From: Sphingomonadaceae bacterium
GTDB lineage: Bacteria; Pseudomonadota; Alphaproteobacteria; Sphingomonadales; Sphingomonadaceae
Direction of reading: 5' to 3'
Assembly: GCA_947473355.1 (NCBI GenBank)
Contig: CANJCQ010000003.1
Coordinates: 1-64,000 of the forward strand
Length of the DNA stretch: 64,000 bases
Under the pieces are notes generated by a model. It was not told the origin of the DNA. It ran no database searches and saw only the letters and a list, made by a program, of their open reading frames with translations. Numbering within the stretch: the stretch's first letter is position 1; each line of letters starts with the position of its first letter. Position numbers and translations under genes: made by a program. Positions 15,289 to 24,369 of this stretch are shown here, in pieces.

Positions 15289-16449
15289 ATGAGAGCAACC
15301 CCAGACCTGGATTTCGGCCTGCCCGAAAGTGCCCGAATGATCCGCGAGGCAGCAGCGCGCTTCGCCGACGAAAAGATCGCGCCGCTTGCCGTGCGAGCGG
15401 ATGCCGAGGACTGGTTCCCGCGCGAATTGTGGCCAGCCATGGGCGAACTGGGGCTCCACGGGATCACCGTTGAGGAGGAATGGGGCGGGCTGGGGCTTGG
15501 CTATCTCGATCATGTGATAGCGGTTGAAGAAGTCAGCCGCGCCTCCGCTTCGGTCGGGCTTTCGTATGGCGCGCATTCGAACCTGTGCATCAACCAGCTG
15601 CGCCGCTGGGGTTCGGACGAGCAGAAGACGCGCTATCTGCCGAAACTGATTTCAGGCGAGCATGTCGGGGCGCTGGCGATGAGCGAGGCCGGGGCGGGAT
15701 CGGATGTGGTCTCGATGAAGCTCAAGGCCGAAAGCGTGCCGGGTGGATTCCGGCTCAATGGCACCAAGTTCTGGATCACAAATGGCAGCGAGGCCGATGT
15801 GCTGGTGGTCTATGCCAAAACCGGTGAAGGCTCACGCGGCATCACTGCTTTCCTGATCGAGAAACATATGGCGGGCTTCTCGATCGGCCAGAAGATTGAC
15901 AAGATGGGCATGCGCGGCTCGCCCACGGCAGAACTGGTGTTCGACGATTGCCTGGTGCCGGAGGAGAACGTGATCGGGCCCCTGAACGGCGGCGTCGGCG
16001 TGCTTATGTCCGGGCTCGACTATGAGCGGGTGGTGCTGGCGGGGGGCGCTATCGGCATTATGCAGGCCTGCCTCGATGTAGTCATCCCCTATGTCCGCGA
16101 GCGCAAACAGTTCGGCCAGCCTATCGGCAGCTTCCAGCTGATGCAGGCCAAGGTGGCGGACATGTATGTCGCGCTGCAATCGGCGCGGTCTTATGTTTAC
16201 ACCGTTGCCCGCGCCGCTGACGCGGGCCAGACCACCCGCTTCGATGCGGCAGGCGCGATCCTGCTGGCCAGCGAAAACGCCTTCCGCGTGAGCGGCGAGG
16301 CCGTGCAGGCGCTGGGCGGGGCGGGTTATACCAAGGACTGGCCTGTCGAACGCTACTTGCGCGATGCCAAGCTGCTGGACATAGGCGCAGGCACCAATGA
16401 GATCAGGCGGATGCTGATCGGGCGCGAATTGATCGGGAATAGGGCATGA
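15289..16449 (+). CDS. liuA: Isovaleryl-CoA dehydrogenase
   Basis: The 386-residue acyl-CoA dehydrogenase oxidises isovaleryl-CoA to 3-methylcrotonyl-CoA in leucine breakdown and passes electrons to ETF. SYGAHSNLC is typical of the isovaleryl branch. The catalytic base is in GLDYERVVLAGG (Glu246), matching the Glu of human IVD. FAD-binding segments MSEAGAGSD and FWITNG are intact. The next genes encode methylcrotonyl-CoA carboxylase, confirming the pathway. Confidence 0.93.
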   Translation: MRATPDLDFGLPESARMIREAAARFADEKIAPLAVRADAEDWFPRELWPAMGELGLHGITVEEEWGGLGLGYLDHVIAVEEVSRASASVGLSYGAHSNLCINQLRRWGSDEQKTRYLPKLISGEHVGALAMSEAGAGSDVVSMKLKAESVPGGFRLNGTKFWITNGSEADVLVVYAKTGEGSRGITAFLIEKHMAGFSIGQKIDKMGMRGSPTAELVFDDCLVPEENVIGPLNGGVGVLMSGLDYERVVLAGGAIGIMQACLDVVIPYVRERKQFGQPIGSFQLMQAKVADMYVALQSARSYVYTVARAADAGQTTRFDAAGAILLASENAFRVSGEAVQALGGAGYTKDWPVERYLRDAKLLDIGAGTNEIRRMLIGRELIGNRA

Positions 16450-16691
16450 ACGGACCGCTCGATTGGTATGCGGCCATCTCTAGTATCATTGCCTCAGGAA
16501 TGATCGCCTGGGATCACAGCCGCCGCATAACCGGCTGGGGTTTCGTGGTGTTTTGCACAACCTCTGCCGCCTGGATCATCAGCAGCGCGATGAACCACAC
16601 CGCGCCACTTGCGGTGCAGAACGTAATCATGTTCGGCGTCAATCTACTCGGCGTATATCGCTATCTTATTCGCAAAAAGGCCAATGCATGA
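16446..16691 (+). CDS. Small integral membrane protein within the leucine operon
   Basis: The 81-residue protein is mostly hydrophobic, with about three membrane segments (residues 7-24, 30-48, 55-74) and a basic end, [10 protein letters not shown]. It overlaps both neighbours by ATGA, so it is translationally coupled to isovaleryl-CoA dehydrogenase and to the carboxylase beta subunit. I do not recognise a family. A link to leucine catabolism is inferred from the coupling. Confidence 0.7.
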   Translation: MNGPLDWYAAISSIIASGMIAWDHSRRITGWGFVVFCTTSAAWIISSAMNHTAPLAVQNVIMFGVNLLGVYRYLIRKKANA

Positions 16692-18289
16692 GCGCCCCCG
16701 TCCTTCCCACCACGCTCAACATCGACAGCCCCGAAGCGCAGCAGCGCATGGCGCATAACCGCGCGCTGGCCGCCGAGCTTCGCGCCAAGGTCGCCGAGGC
16801 GGCGCTGGGCGGCAATGCCAAGTCGCGCGAGCGGCATACTGCGCGCGGCAAGCTGTTGCCGAGGGAACGGGTGGAGCGGCTGCTCGATCCGGGCTCGCCC
16901 TTGCTCGAACTGGGGCAACTCGCGGCGAATGGCCTCTATGGCGAGGATATTCCGGGTGCGGGGATCATCACCGCGATCGGCCGGGTTTCGGGCCGTCAGT
17001 GCATGATCGTCTGCAACGATGCGACGGTGAAGGGGGGCACTTATTATCCCTCGACGGTGAAGAAGCATTTGCGGGCGCAGGAGATTGCCGAGGCCAATCA
17101 TCTGCCGTGCATTTACCTCGTCGACAGCGGCGGGGCCAACCTGCCGCATCAGGCCGAAGTCTTTCCCGACCGTGATCACTTCGGACGCATCTTTTTCAAC
17201 CAGGCGAACATGTCCGCCAAAGGCATTCCGCAGATCGCCTGCGTCATGGGCAGCTGCACCGCGGGCGGGGCATACGTTCCGGCGATGAGCGACGAGTCTA
17301 TCATCGTGAAGGAACAGGGCACGATCTTCCTTGCCGGGCCGCCCTTGGTGCAGGCAGCGACGGGCGAAGTGATCACGGCGGAAGAGCTGGGCGGCGGCGA
17401 TCTGCACAGCCGCAAGAGCGGCGTCACCGATCACTTGGCCGAAAACGACGAACACGCGCTGACCATCGTGCGCGATATCGTCAGCCACCTGGGGCCGGTG
17501 CATGATAACTGCCTCCCGCTGAAGGAACCGCGCCCGCCGAAATATGCCGCCGAGGAACTCTATGCCGTGGTGCCCGACGATGTCCGCGCGCCTTACGATG
17601 TCCACGAAGTGATCGCCCGGATTGTCGACGGCAGCGAATTCCACGAGTTCAAGGCGCTCTATGGCTCCACCCTGGTCTGCGGCTTCGCGCATATCCATGG
17701 GATGCCGGTGGCGATCCTTGCCAACAATGGCGTGCTGTTTTCCGAGTCGGCTCAGAAGGGCGCGCATTTCATCGAGCTGGCCTGCCAGCGCAAGGTGCCG
17801 CTGCTGTTCCTGCAGAACATCAGCGGCTTCATGGTCGGCGGCAAATATGAGGCTGAAGGCATCGCCAAGCACGGCGCCAAGCTGGTGACGGCAGTGGCGA
17901 CGGCAACGGTGCCCAAGATCACTGTGCTGATCGGCGGGTCGTTTGGTGCCGGGAATTACGGCATGTGCGGGCGGGCCTATGCGCCGAGGTTTTTGTTCAC
18001 CTGGCCCAATGCGCGGATTTCGGTGATGGGCGGCGAACAGGCGGCGTCAGTGCTGGCGACAGTCCACCGCGACGCCGCCAAGTGGGACGAGCGCGAGGCG
18101 GAAGCCTTCAAGGCGCCGGTGCGCGAGAAATATGAGACCGAGGGCAACCCCTATTACGCCACGGCGCGGCTTTGGGATGACGGGGTGATTGATCCGGCGC
18201 AGACGCGGGATGTTTTGGGGCTGGCCCTGGCGGCGAGTTTGGAAGCGCCGATACCGGATCGGCCGGCGTTTGGGGTGTTTCGGATGTGA
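16688..18289 (+). CDS. liuB: Methylcrotonyl-CoA carboxylase, carboxyltransferase (beta) subunit
   Basis: The 533-residue subunit transfers carboxyl from biotin to 3-methylcrotonyl-CoA. It shows the N-terminal [20 protein letters not shown], the oxyanion segment [13 protein letters not shown], and the C-terminal [16 protein letters not shown] typical of this subfamily. The ATG at 16688 overlaps the stop of the small membrane protein. The partner alpha subunit lies 1.4 kb downstream after two unrelated genes. Confidence 0.95.
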   Translation: MSAPVLPTTLNIDSPEAQQRMAHNRALAAELRAKVAEAALGGNAKSRERHTARGKLLPRERVERLLDPGSPLLELGQLAANGLYGEDIPGAGIITAIGRVSGRQCMIVCNDATVKGGTYYPSTVKKHLRAQEIAEANHLPCIYLVDSGGANLPHQAEVFPDRDHFGRIFFNQANMSAKGIPQIACVMGSCTAGGAYVPAMSDESIIVKEQGTIFLAGPPLVQAATGEVITAEELGGGDLHSRKSGVTDHLAENDEHALTIVRDIVSHLGPVHDNCLPLKEPRPPKYAAEELYAVVPDDVRAPYDVHEVIARIVDGSEFHEFKALYGSTLVCGFAHIHGMPVAILANNGVLFSESAQKGAHFIELACQRKVPLLFLQNISGFMVGGKYEAEGIAKHGAKLVTAVATATVPKITVLIGGSFGAGNYGMCGRAYAPRFLFTWPNARISVMGGEQAASVLATVHRDAAKWDEREAEAFKAPVREKYETEGNPYYATARLWDDGVIDPAQTRDVLGLALAASLEAPIPDRPAFGVFRM

Positions 18290-18906
18290 GGGGGAAGGAC
18301 GATCGCGATAGATTGCTCGGAGCACCAACGGGCCTTGACCCGGCAAATGCAAATCGTGGCGCAATCAATCCCGGGAAGTGGATTGTCGGCATCCTGTGTG
18401 CAGCGGTTTTTTTGTTCGCTGTCGCGGCTGCCTATCTAGTTGGTCAAAAATCTACTGAGCAACCTGCGCCAGCCACAACTGTGACTAGATCAACCTTGAC
18501 ACCAGTTGCGGCTCCACAAGCACCTAATCCTCCTATCGCTGCGAAACCTATGCCGCAACAATTGGCGCTAGGCCCGATTGGAGCTTCTGATTGGGAGAAA
18601 CTTGGAATGGGATGCGCTTGTGCTTTTGAGGTTGGAAAAAAGATCATATTTGTCGCCGGAGGAGATAACCGAGCAATTTTTCGGCCCAATGGTATCCGTA
18701 AGGTTTGCGCCTTGGGAAGCGAGCAATTCACTCACCTCTATGAAAACAACGAAGGCAAGATTGAGTGTGCGGGAAGCCGCCTTTCAATTCTGGGGCGAGG
18801 AAATGTAACCCCTGGCGAGGATGGGCATTCGATGTCAGCAAGAATGACAGCTGAGGGCGGCGGTCAGGAAGTGACATTGTCGGGCCATTGGAATTGTCAG
18901 TGTTGA
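18286..18906 (+). CDS. Hypothetical single-pass membrane protein of lower GC
   Basis: The 206-residue product starts with GTG overlapping the liuB stop (GTGA). A membrane segment spans about residues 31-53 ([20 protein letters not shown]). It is followed by a Pro/Ala/Thr linker and a cysteine-rich C-terminal domain ([26 protein letters not shown]). Base composition is visibly lower in GC than its neighbours, suggesting recent arrival. Topology predicts an extracytoplasmic C-terminal domain. I do not recognise a family. Confidence 0.6.
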   Translation: MRGKDDRDRLLGAPTGLDPANANRGAINPGKWIVGILCAAVFLFAVAAAYLVGQKSTEQPAPATTVTRSTLTPVAAPQAPNPPIAAKPMPQQLALGPIGASDWEKLGMGCACAFEVGKKIIFVAGGDNRAIFRPNGIRKVCALGSEQFTHLYENNEGKIECAGSRLSILGRGNVTPGEDGHSMSARMTAEGGGQEVTLSGHWNCQC

Positions 18907-18922
18907 AATTGATTGTGGAAAG

Positions 18923-18977
18923 CCCCTCCGTCAGTGCTGCGCACTGCCACCTCCCCCAGACGAGCTGGGGGAGGATT
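18923..18977. repeat. Partial palindromic repeat
   Basis: This is the right half of the repeat family: CCCCTCCGTCA start, inner stem around TGCTGCGCA, and the terminal hairpin CCTCCCCCAG / CTGGGGGAGG ending in ATT. Confidence 0.75.
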
Positions 18978-19003
18978 GAAGAGGTGAGGCGCTGGCCTTT
19001 CTT

Positions 19004-19167
19004 AATCCTCTCCGAGCTTGTCTCGGGGAGGGGGACCGCCCGCGTAGCGGGTGGTGGAGGGGAATTCTGCGTTTGCGGCGTTACGGCCAGCAAGAGGCTC
19101 GCTTCGCTCGGACCCCTCCGTCACGCCTACGGCGCGCCACCTCCCCGAGACAAGCTCGGAGAGGATT
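19004..19167. repeat. Complete 164-bp palindromic element with perfect 28-bp terminal inverted repeats
   Basis: Left arm 19004-19031 and right arm 19140-19167 are exact reverse complements over 28 bp (AATCCTCTCCGAGCTTG... and its inverse). Each arm also forms a hairpin. This is the best-formed copy of the family and sits 15 bp upstream of the DUF559 gene start. Confidence 0.85.
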
Positions 19168-19182
19168 TTGGAGGGGCATTCT

Positions 19183-19659
19183 GTGCTTAGGGACATTGCG
19201 CCCAAACCCGCTCCGGGCGCTGTCGCGCAGGCGCGCAAGTTGCGGAAGGAGATGTCCCTGCCCGAGGTGCTGCTTTGGCGGTTGCTGAAAGGCCAGCCGA
19301 TGGGTGTGAAATTCCGGCGTCAGCATCCCAGCAGCAAGATCGGCATGGACTTCTATTGCCTCGATGCGCGGCTGGTGATCGAGGTGGATGGCTTCGCGCA
19401 TGATACCGGCGACAGGCCGGAGCGGGATGCGAAACGGGATGCATGGCTGCGGTCGCATCAGCTTGAAACGGTGCGAATTCCGGCTACCGAGGTTTTGAAA
19501 GATGTTGCTGCTGTGGCGGATAACATCGTCGCAATGGCGCTGTCGCGCTTGCCCCTCCACCACTCGGCCAGGGCCGGGATTGCCCCTCCGTCACGCCTGC
19601 GGCGTGCCACCTCCCCGAGACAAGCTCGGGGAGGATTGAAGGAAGAAAAAGAAGCGTGA
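19183..19659 (+). CDS. DUF559 endonuclease-like protein (Vsr-related fold)
   Basis: The predicted 158-residue protein has the DUF559 core: RKLRKEMSLPEVLLWRLLKG, then FRRQHPSSKIGMDFYCLDA and RLVIEVDGFAHD, the segment carrying the acidic residues expected of a PD-(D/E)XK/Vsr-like nuclease. A GTG start at 19183 with GGAGGGG six bases before it is preferred over the ATG-less repeat-encoded upstream frame (to 19051). The last about 25 residues (from APPSRLRRAT) are translated from a palindromic repeat. The stop overlaps the liuD start (GTGA). Activity is unproven for this family. Confidence 0.75.
   Translation: MLRDIAPKPAPGAVAQARKLRKEMSLPEVLLWRLLKGQPMGVKFRRQHPSSKIGMDFYCLDARLVIEVDGFAHDTGDRPERDAKRDAWLRSHQLETVRIPATEVLKDVAAVADNIVAMALSRLPLHHSARAGIAPPSRLRRATSPRQARGGLKEEKEA
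19583..19637. repeat. Partial palindromic repeat forming the 3' end of the DUF559 gene
   Basis: It runs CCCCTCCGTCACGC, an inner stem, and the terminal hairpin unit 19610-19637 (CCTCCCCGAG, ACAAG, CTCGGGGAGG, ATT). It is nearly identical to the right half of the element at 19004-19167. Confidence 0.8.
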
Positions 19660-21500
19660 TCAAAAGTCTCCTCATCGCCAATCGCGGCGAAATTGCCTGC
19701 CGGATTATCCGCACGGCCCGCGCCATGGGTATCCGCACGGTCGCGGTCTATTCTGATGCCGATGCGCAAGCGCTGCATGTGCGCTCCGCCGACGAGGCGG
19801 AGCATATCGGGCCGTCGCCTGCGCGCGAAAGCTACCTCGTCGGCGAGAAGATCATTGCTGCAGCCAAGGCGACCGGAGCGGAAGCAATCCACCCCGGATA
19901 TGGCTTCCTCTCCGAGAACGCCGAATTCGCGCAGAGCGTGATCGATGCAGGCCTCGTCTGGGTTGGCCCCAAGCCTTCCAGCATCACTGCGATGGGCCTG
20001 AAGGACGCCGCCAAGAAGCTGATGGCGGATGCAGGCGTGCCAGTCACGCCGGGCTATCTCGGCGAGAATCAGGACCCCTCGCACCTTGCCAGCGAGGCCG
20101 GAAAGATCGGCTATCCGGTGCTGATCAAGGCCGTCGCGGGCGGCGGCGGCAAGGGGATGCGGCTGGTTGAGGCTCCGGCGGATTTCGCCGATGCGCTCGC
20201 CTCGTGCCAGCGCGAGGCTTCGGCCTCTTTCGGCAATGCCCATGTGCTGATCGAAAAATACATCCAGCGCCCGCGCCACATCGAAGTGCAGGTGTTCGGC
20301 GATGCCCACGGCAACGTCGTCCACCTGTTCGAGCGCGATTGTTCGCTGCAGCGGCGGCACCAGAAAGTGATCGAGGAAGCGCCTGCGCCGGGCATGGATG
20401 CTGCGACGCGTGAAGAATTATGCTGCGCAGCAATTCGTGCAGCAAAAGCGGTCGACTATCAGGGCGCGGGCACCATTGAATTCATCGCCGATGGCTCCGA
20501 AGGCCTGCGCGCGGACCGCATCTGGTTCATGGAAATGAACACCCGGCTGCAGGTCGAACATCCGGTGACCGAGGAGATCACCGGGGTCGATCTGGTCGAG
20601 TGGCAGCTGCGGGTTGCTTCGGGCGAGGCGATTCCGCTGAGGCAGGATCAGCTCTCCATCAATGGCTGGGCGATGGAAGCGCGGCTCTATGCGGAAGACC
20701 CCGCCAAGGGCTTCCTGCCAAGCATCGGCCCGCTCGATCTGTTCCAGCTGGGCGAGGCACCCGGCGGCCGCATCGACACCGGCGTCTATGAGGGCGGCGA
20801 AGTTTCGCCATTTTACGATCCGATGATCGCCAAACTGATTGCGCATGGCGAGAGCCGGGATGAAGCCCGCGAAACCCTGTCCGACATGCTGCACGACACC
20901 GCGATCTGGCCGGTGCGCACCAATGCCGCCTTCCTGATCGCGGCGCTGGCGCATCCCGAATTTGCCGCGGGCGAAGTCGATACCGGGCTGATCGGCCGAG
21001 ATGGCGAGGCGATGGCGGCGGACCCTGCGCCTTCGGCCGAGGCGCTGACCGATGCGGCCATGGCCATGGTCCCGGTATCGCTCGCTTCCGGTTTCCGGCT
21101 CAATGCCCCCGAATGCCGCACGGCGCCGTTCCTGCTGGATGGTGTTCGCGTGGATGTCGCGCTGGCAGGCGAAGGTGCTGATGAGCCTTCGACCGACATG
21201 CTGATCGCCGAAAGCGGCATGGTCTGGCAGCTGTCGCCCTGGCGCGTCGGCGGCGGCGCGGCGGCGGCGGGTTCCGGCACCATCCTCTCGCCGATGCCCG
21301 GCAAGATCATCGCGGTCGAGGTTCGCAAGGGCGATCTTGTCACCAAGGGCCAGAAGCTGCTCACTCTCGAGGCGATGAAGATGGAGCACACGCTGACCGC
21401 GCCGTTTGATGGCGTGGTGGCGGAATTGAATGCCGAGGCTGGGGCGCAGGTTCAGGTCGAGGCCTTGCTGGCGAAGATTGAGGCTGTTGTAGCGGAGTAA
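19656..21500 (+). CDS. liuD: Methylcrotonyl-CoA carboxylase, biotin-carrying (alpha) subunit
   Basis: The 614-residue subunit joins an N-terminal biotin carboxylase (residues 1-450: ANRGEIACRIIRTAR, ATP-grasp GGGGKGMRLVE, EMNTRLQVEHPVTEE) to a C-terminal biotinyl domain with EAMKMEHTL (biotin lysine near residue 575). It carboxylates biotin with bicarbonate and ATP for LiuB. The start is a GTG at 19656 after GAAGGAAG. Other leucine genes (enoyl-CoA hydratase, HMG-CoA lyase) are not in the window. Confidence 0.94.
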   Translation: MIKSLLIANRGEIACRIIRTARAMGIRTVAVYSDADAQALHVRSADEAEHIGPSPARESYLVGEKIIAAAKATGAEAIHPGYGFLSENAEFAQSVIDAGLVWVGPKPSSITAMGLKDAAKKLMADAGVPVTPGYLGENQDPSHLASEAGKIGYPVLIKAVAGGGGKGMRLVEAPADFADALASCQREASASFGNAHVLIEKYIQRPRHIEVQVFGDAHGNVVHLFERDCSLQRRHQKVIEEAPAPGMDAATREELCCAAIRAAKAVDYQGAGTIEFIADGSEGLRADRIWFMEMNTRLQVEHPVTEEITGVDLVEWQLRVASGEAIPLRQDQLSINGWAMEARLYAEDPAKGFLPSIGPLDLFQLGEAPGGRIDTGVYEGGEVSPFYDPMIAKLIAHGESRDEARETLSDMLHDTAIWPVRTNAAFLIAALAHPEFAAGEVDTGLIGRDGEAMAADPAPSAEALTDAAMAMVPVSLASGFRLNAPECRTAPFLLDGVRVDVALAGEGADEPSTDMLIAESGMVWQLSPWRVGGGAAAAGSGTILSPMPGKIIAVEVRKGDLVTKGQKLLTLEAMKMEHTLTAPFDGVVAELNAEAGAQVQVEALLAKIEAVVAE

Positions 21501-21667
21501 TCCCTTTCCCACTGGGGGAAGGATACGCAGCCTTGGTGAGCGAAGCGAGGCTAGGCGGAGTTGGGTGAGGGGTTTTGCGCTCTCGACAGGTCACAGCCCC
21601 TCACCCAGCTTCGACTAGGCAACAAGCTGTCAAGTCTGCGCAATCCTCTCCCAACGGGAGAGGGGAA
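21501..21667. repeat. Composite palindromic repeat between liuD and the MaoC gene
   Basis: It contains GGGTGAGGGG (21563-21572) inverted as CCCCTCACCC (21597-21606), GAGCGAAGCGAGGCTA, and a CTCTCCC/GGGAGAG hairpin at the right end. It differs from the CCTCCCCGAG copies but has the same build. Confidence 0.65.
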
Positions 21668-21681
21668 CAGGGAGTCTGAAA

Positions 21682-22134
21682 ATGGCAGGCAGATATTTCG
21701 ACGAATGGACCCTCGGCGACAAGGTCACCCACGGCATCAGCCGCACGGTTACCGAGACCGACAACCTGATGTTCTCGCTGATGACACACAATTCCCAGCT
21801 GGTGCATATCGACGCGGAAGTGGCCCGCGCCTCGGAGTTCGGGCAGATTCTGGTCAACTCCTGTTTCACCTTCTCGCTGATGGTCGGCATTTCGATTGCC
21901 GAGACAACGCAGGGCACGGTCGTCGCCAATCTCGGTTTCGACAAAGTCACCACGCCAAGCCCGGTGTTCCTGGGCGATACGCTTACCGGCACCTCCGAAG
22001 TGATCGCCCTGCGCGAATCGAAGTCGCGGCCTGACGTGGGCATTGTCACCTTCAAACACGAGATGACCAACCAGCGCGGTGAGACGGTGCTGCGGATGGA
22101 GCGCACGGCGATGGTCAGCAAGAAGCCAGCCTAA
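21682..22134 (+). CDS. MaoC-type hot-dog dehydratase
   Basis: The 150-residue single hot-dog protein has the hydratase-2-like core FSLMTHNSQLVHIDAEVA, with the Asn/His pair where R-specific enoyl-CoA hydratases have Asp/His (D..N....H), so catalysis may be altered. It probably hydrates or dehydrates an acyl-CoA intermediate. A GGGAG ribosome site is seven bases upstream. It begins an operon with an acyl-CoA ligase, a DUF35 protein and a thiolase-like aldolase. MaoC plus DUF35 recalls the ChsH1-ChsH2 hydratase of mycobacterial cholesterol side-chain breakdown. Confidence 0.85.
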   Translation: MAGRYFDEWTLGDKVTHGISRTVTETDNLMFSLMTHNSQLVHIDAEVARASEFGQILVNSCFTFSLMVGISIAETTQGTVVANLGFDKVTTPSPVFLGDTLTGTSEVIALRESKSRPDVGIVTFKHEMTNQRGETVLRMERTAMVSKKPA

Positions 22135-22213
22135 CCCTTCTCCCCTTGACACGGTGCCAGCGCGCGCCGAACCTTTGCGGCAACAAGACGCCAAGTGGGA
22201 GAGTGCAGTGCAA

Positions 22214-23908
22214 ATGGCGGAGGCACCAGCCGGCCAGCGGATAATCCGCGGCGGCGGGGCACAAGGTGGGCGCGTGCTGGAAGAGGCGCGCAGCCGCACG
22301 CTGTGGCAGGCGTTGAGCCAGGTCGCGCAGGCCAATCCGGACAAGGTTGCGCTGGTCGGGGCGAGCGACGACGGCGAAGTGCGGCGGCTGACCTACAGCG
22401 AGCTGACCCGGCGGATTGAACATTTCTCGATAGGCCTTGCCATTACTGGTGTACGGCGCGGCGATCGGGTTGTGCTGTGGATGACTAACTCGCTCGAATG
22501 GGTGGTTGCAGCGCAGGCGGCGATGCGGCTGGGCGCGGCAGTGGTGCCGGTCAATACCTTCCTCAAGGCTCCCGAAATCCGCTATGTCATCGAGCAATCA
22601 GGCGCGCGGCATCTGATCATGCTGGATCAATTCCGCAAGCTCTATTTCCCGGCGATGCTGGCGGAAATCAGCCCTGAGTTCGCCCATGCCGATCAGCCCG
22701 GCAACCTGTGCGATCCCGGCCTGCCTGATCTGCGCCACGTGCTGATGCTGTCACGCAGCGGTGGCAAACATGCCGGCACCCACGATTTCGCGACCATCGA
22801 GGGCGCCGGGCGCAGCGACACCGGCATGTGGCGTGATATTGCCGCGAAGATGGCCTCGGCCGTCCGCCCCACGGACCTTGGCATGGTCAAATATACCTCG
22901 GGCAGCACCGGCTTTCCCAAGGGCGTGATGCTCGATCAGGGCGGCATGGTGGCGAGCGGAATCATCCATGCCAAGCGGGTCGATGCGGGTCTTGATACGG
23001 TGTTCTTCTCGATGATGCCCTTCTTCCACGGTGGTGGTTCGATCTGGGGGCAGATGACCACGCTGATGAACGGCGGCAAGCTGGTCTTCACCGAGGCCTT
23101 CGATCCGCAAATGGCCGTGCGGCTGATCGCGGAGGAGCAGGCCACGATCCTGTTCGGCGTGCTCGCCGCCGAAGTGATCGAGATTGCGCTGAAGGAGGGC
23201 AAGAGCTTCCCCTCGATGCGCACTGGCTACATTCCTAACGAGGATGGACGCAAGGTCTTCCCCAATATCGATTTCAACATCATGCCCTTCGGCCTCACCG
23301 AGACCTGTGGGCCCGCTGCCGCTTCCAGCCGCAGCGATCCGCCGGACAAGCTGGGGCTTTCGGGCACCTTGCTCGATGGCAACGAGCTGCGCGTTGTCGA
23401 TCCCGAGACATTACAGGATGTCGCCCCCGGCCAGCCCGGCGAGGCCTGGATCAGGGGCAACATTACCAAGGGTTACTGGAACAAGCCGGTGGAAACCGCA
23501 AAGCTGTTCACCGAAGATGGCTGGATGCGCAGCGAGGACCTGATTTCGGTCGATGCCGAGGGGTTCATCCAGTTCGTCGGGCGGATCAAGCTGATGCTCA
23601 AGGTGGGCGGCGAGAATGTCTCGATCGAGGAGGTCGAGAATGTCGTCGAAAGCCATGAGGCGATTGCCGCCTGCGGCGCGACCGGGGTGCCTGATCCGCG
23701 GCGGCAGGAAGTGGTGCGGGTCTATGTCGTGCGCCGGAACGGCCATGCCATCGAAGAGGCGGAGCTGCGGCCCTGGCTGGAGGCGCGCCTCGCTCGGTTC
23801 AAGCAGCCGCGCGATATTATTTTCGTCGACGCCCTGCCGCGCCTCGCCAATGGCAAGATCGACCGGGTGACATTGCAGCGCATGGCGGACGAGGATGTGG
23901 CGAAATGA
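22214..23908 (+). CDS. Acyl-CoA synthetase (AMP-forming, ANL superfamily)
   Basis: The 564-residue enzyme activates a carboxylic acid to its CoA thioester through an acyl-adenylate. Seen motifs are the P-loop YTSGSTGFPKGVM, PFGLTETCGP (A5), WMRSEDLISVDAEGFIQFVGR (A7/A8) and the catalytic lysine in LANGKIDR near the end. Sequence details resemble FadD-type ligases for bulky acids more than short-chain acetyl-CoA synthetases. The ATG at 22214 is used; a GTG at 22208 is possible. It overlaps the DUF35 gene by 4 bp. Confidence 0.9.
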   Translation: MAEAPAGQRIIRGGGAQGGRVLEEARSRTLWQALSQVAQANPDKVALVGASDDGEVRRLTYSELTRRIEHFSIGLAITGVRRGDRVVLWMTNSLEWVVAAQAAMRLGAAVVPVNTFLKAPEIRYVIEQSGARHLIMLDQFRKLYFPAMLAEISPEFAHADQPGNLCDPGLPDLRHVLMLSRSGGKHAGTHDFATIEGAGRSDTGMWRDIAAKMASAVRPTDLGMVKYTSGSTGFPKGVMLDQGGMVASGIIHAKRVDAGLDTVFFSMMPFFHGGGSIWGQMTTLMNGGKLVFTEAFDPQMAVRLIAEEQATILFGVLAAEVIEIALKEGKSFPSMRTGYIPNEDGRKVFPNIDFNIMPFGLTETCGPAAASSRSDPPDKLGLSGTLLDGNELRVVDPETLQDVAPGQPGEAWIRGNITKGYWNKPVETAKLFTEDGWMRSEDLISVDAEGFIQFVGRIKLMLKVGGENVSIEEVENVVESHEAIAACGATGVPDPRRQEVVRVYVVRRNGHAIEEAELRPWLEARLARFKQPRDIIFVDALPRLANGKIDRVTLQRMADEDVAK

Positions 23909-24369
23909 GAAACTACGGACCCATCGACGATTTCACCGTCATCGAGCTTTACTCTGATGTTCAGGTCAATCGCGACAATGTCGAATATTATCGCGGCCTT
24001 GCCGAGCGCAAACTTCTGATCAACCGCTGCGGCGATTGCGGCACATGGATCTATCCGCACCGGCCGATCTGCCCCGAATGCTGGTCGTGGAATATCAAGG
24101 CAGAGGAAGTCAGCGGGCTGGGCAGCGTGTTCATGTGGACGACGTTGATGCAGCAGCGCAGTCCTTCCGCCCCGCATGAGCCAGTGCCGGTGGCAGCAGT
24201 CGATTTCGCCGAGCAGAAGGGGCTGCGTTATCTTTCCCGTATCGTCAATTGCCGGCCTGAGGACATCTATCACGATATGCCGGTGCAGCTGACCTGGATC
24301 GAGATCGGTAATCTCGAATGGCCTGCCTTCGAGCCGATATCTGATTCTGGCCGGGGAGGAACGCGCTGA
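23905..24369 (+). CDS. DUF35 zinc-ribbon/OB-fold acyl-CoA-associated protein
   Basis: The 154-residue protein has a four-cysteine zinc ribbon, RCGDCGTWIYPHRPICPECW, then an OB-fold (VFMWTTLMQ and onward). DUF35 proteins bind acyl-CoA and partner with thiolase-like or MaoC proteins; in steroid side-chain degradation the ChsH2 DUF35 domain binds the aldolase Ltp2. The overlap with the next gene (ATGA-type, at 24369) supports a complex with its product. Confidence 0.88.
   Translation: MRNYGPIDDFTVIELYSDVQVNRDNVEYYRGLAERKLLINRCGDCGTWIYPHRPICPECWSWNIKAEEVSGLGSVFMWTTLMQQRSPSAPHEPVPVAAVDFAEQKGLRYLSRIVNCRPEDIYHDMPVQLTWIEIGNLEWPAFEPISDSGRGGTR

Noticed and set aside
19051..19182. Upstream extension of the DUF559 protein
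   Set aside because: Its residues are encoded by the palindromic repeat and lack a ribosome site; the GTG at 19183 has one.
18923..19637. CRISPR-like array of repeats
   Set aside because: The repeats are palindromic, in both orientations, unevenly spaced and not separated by unique spacers of constant length.
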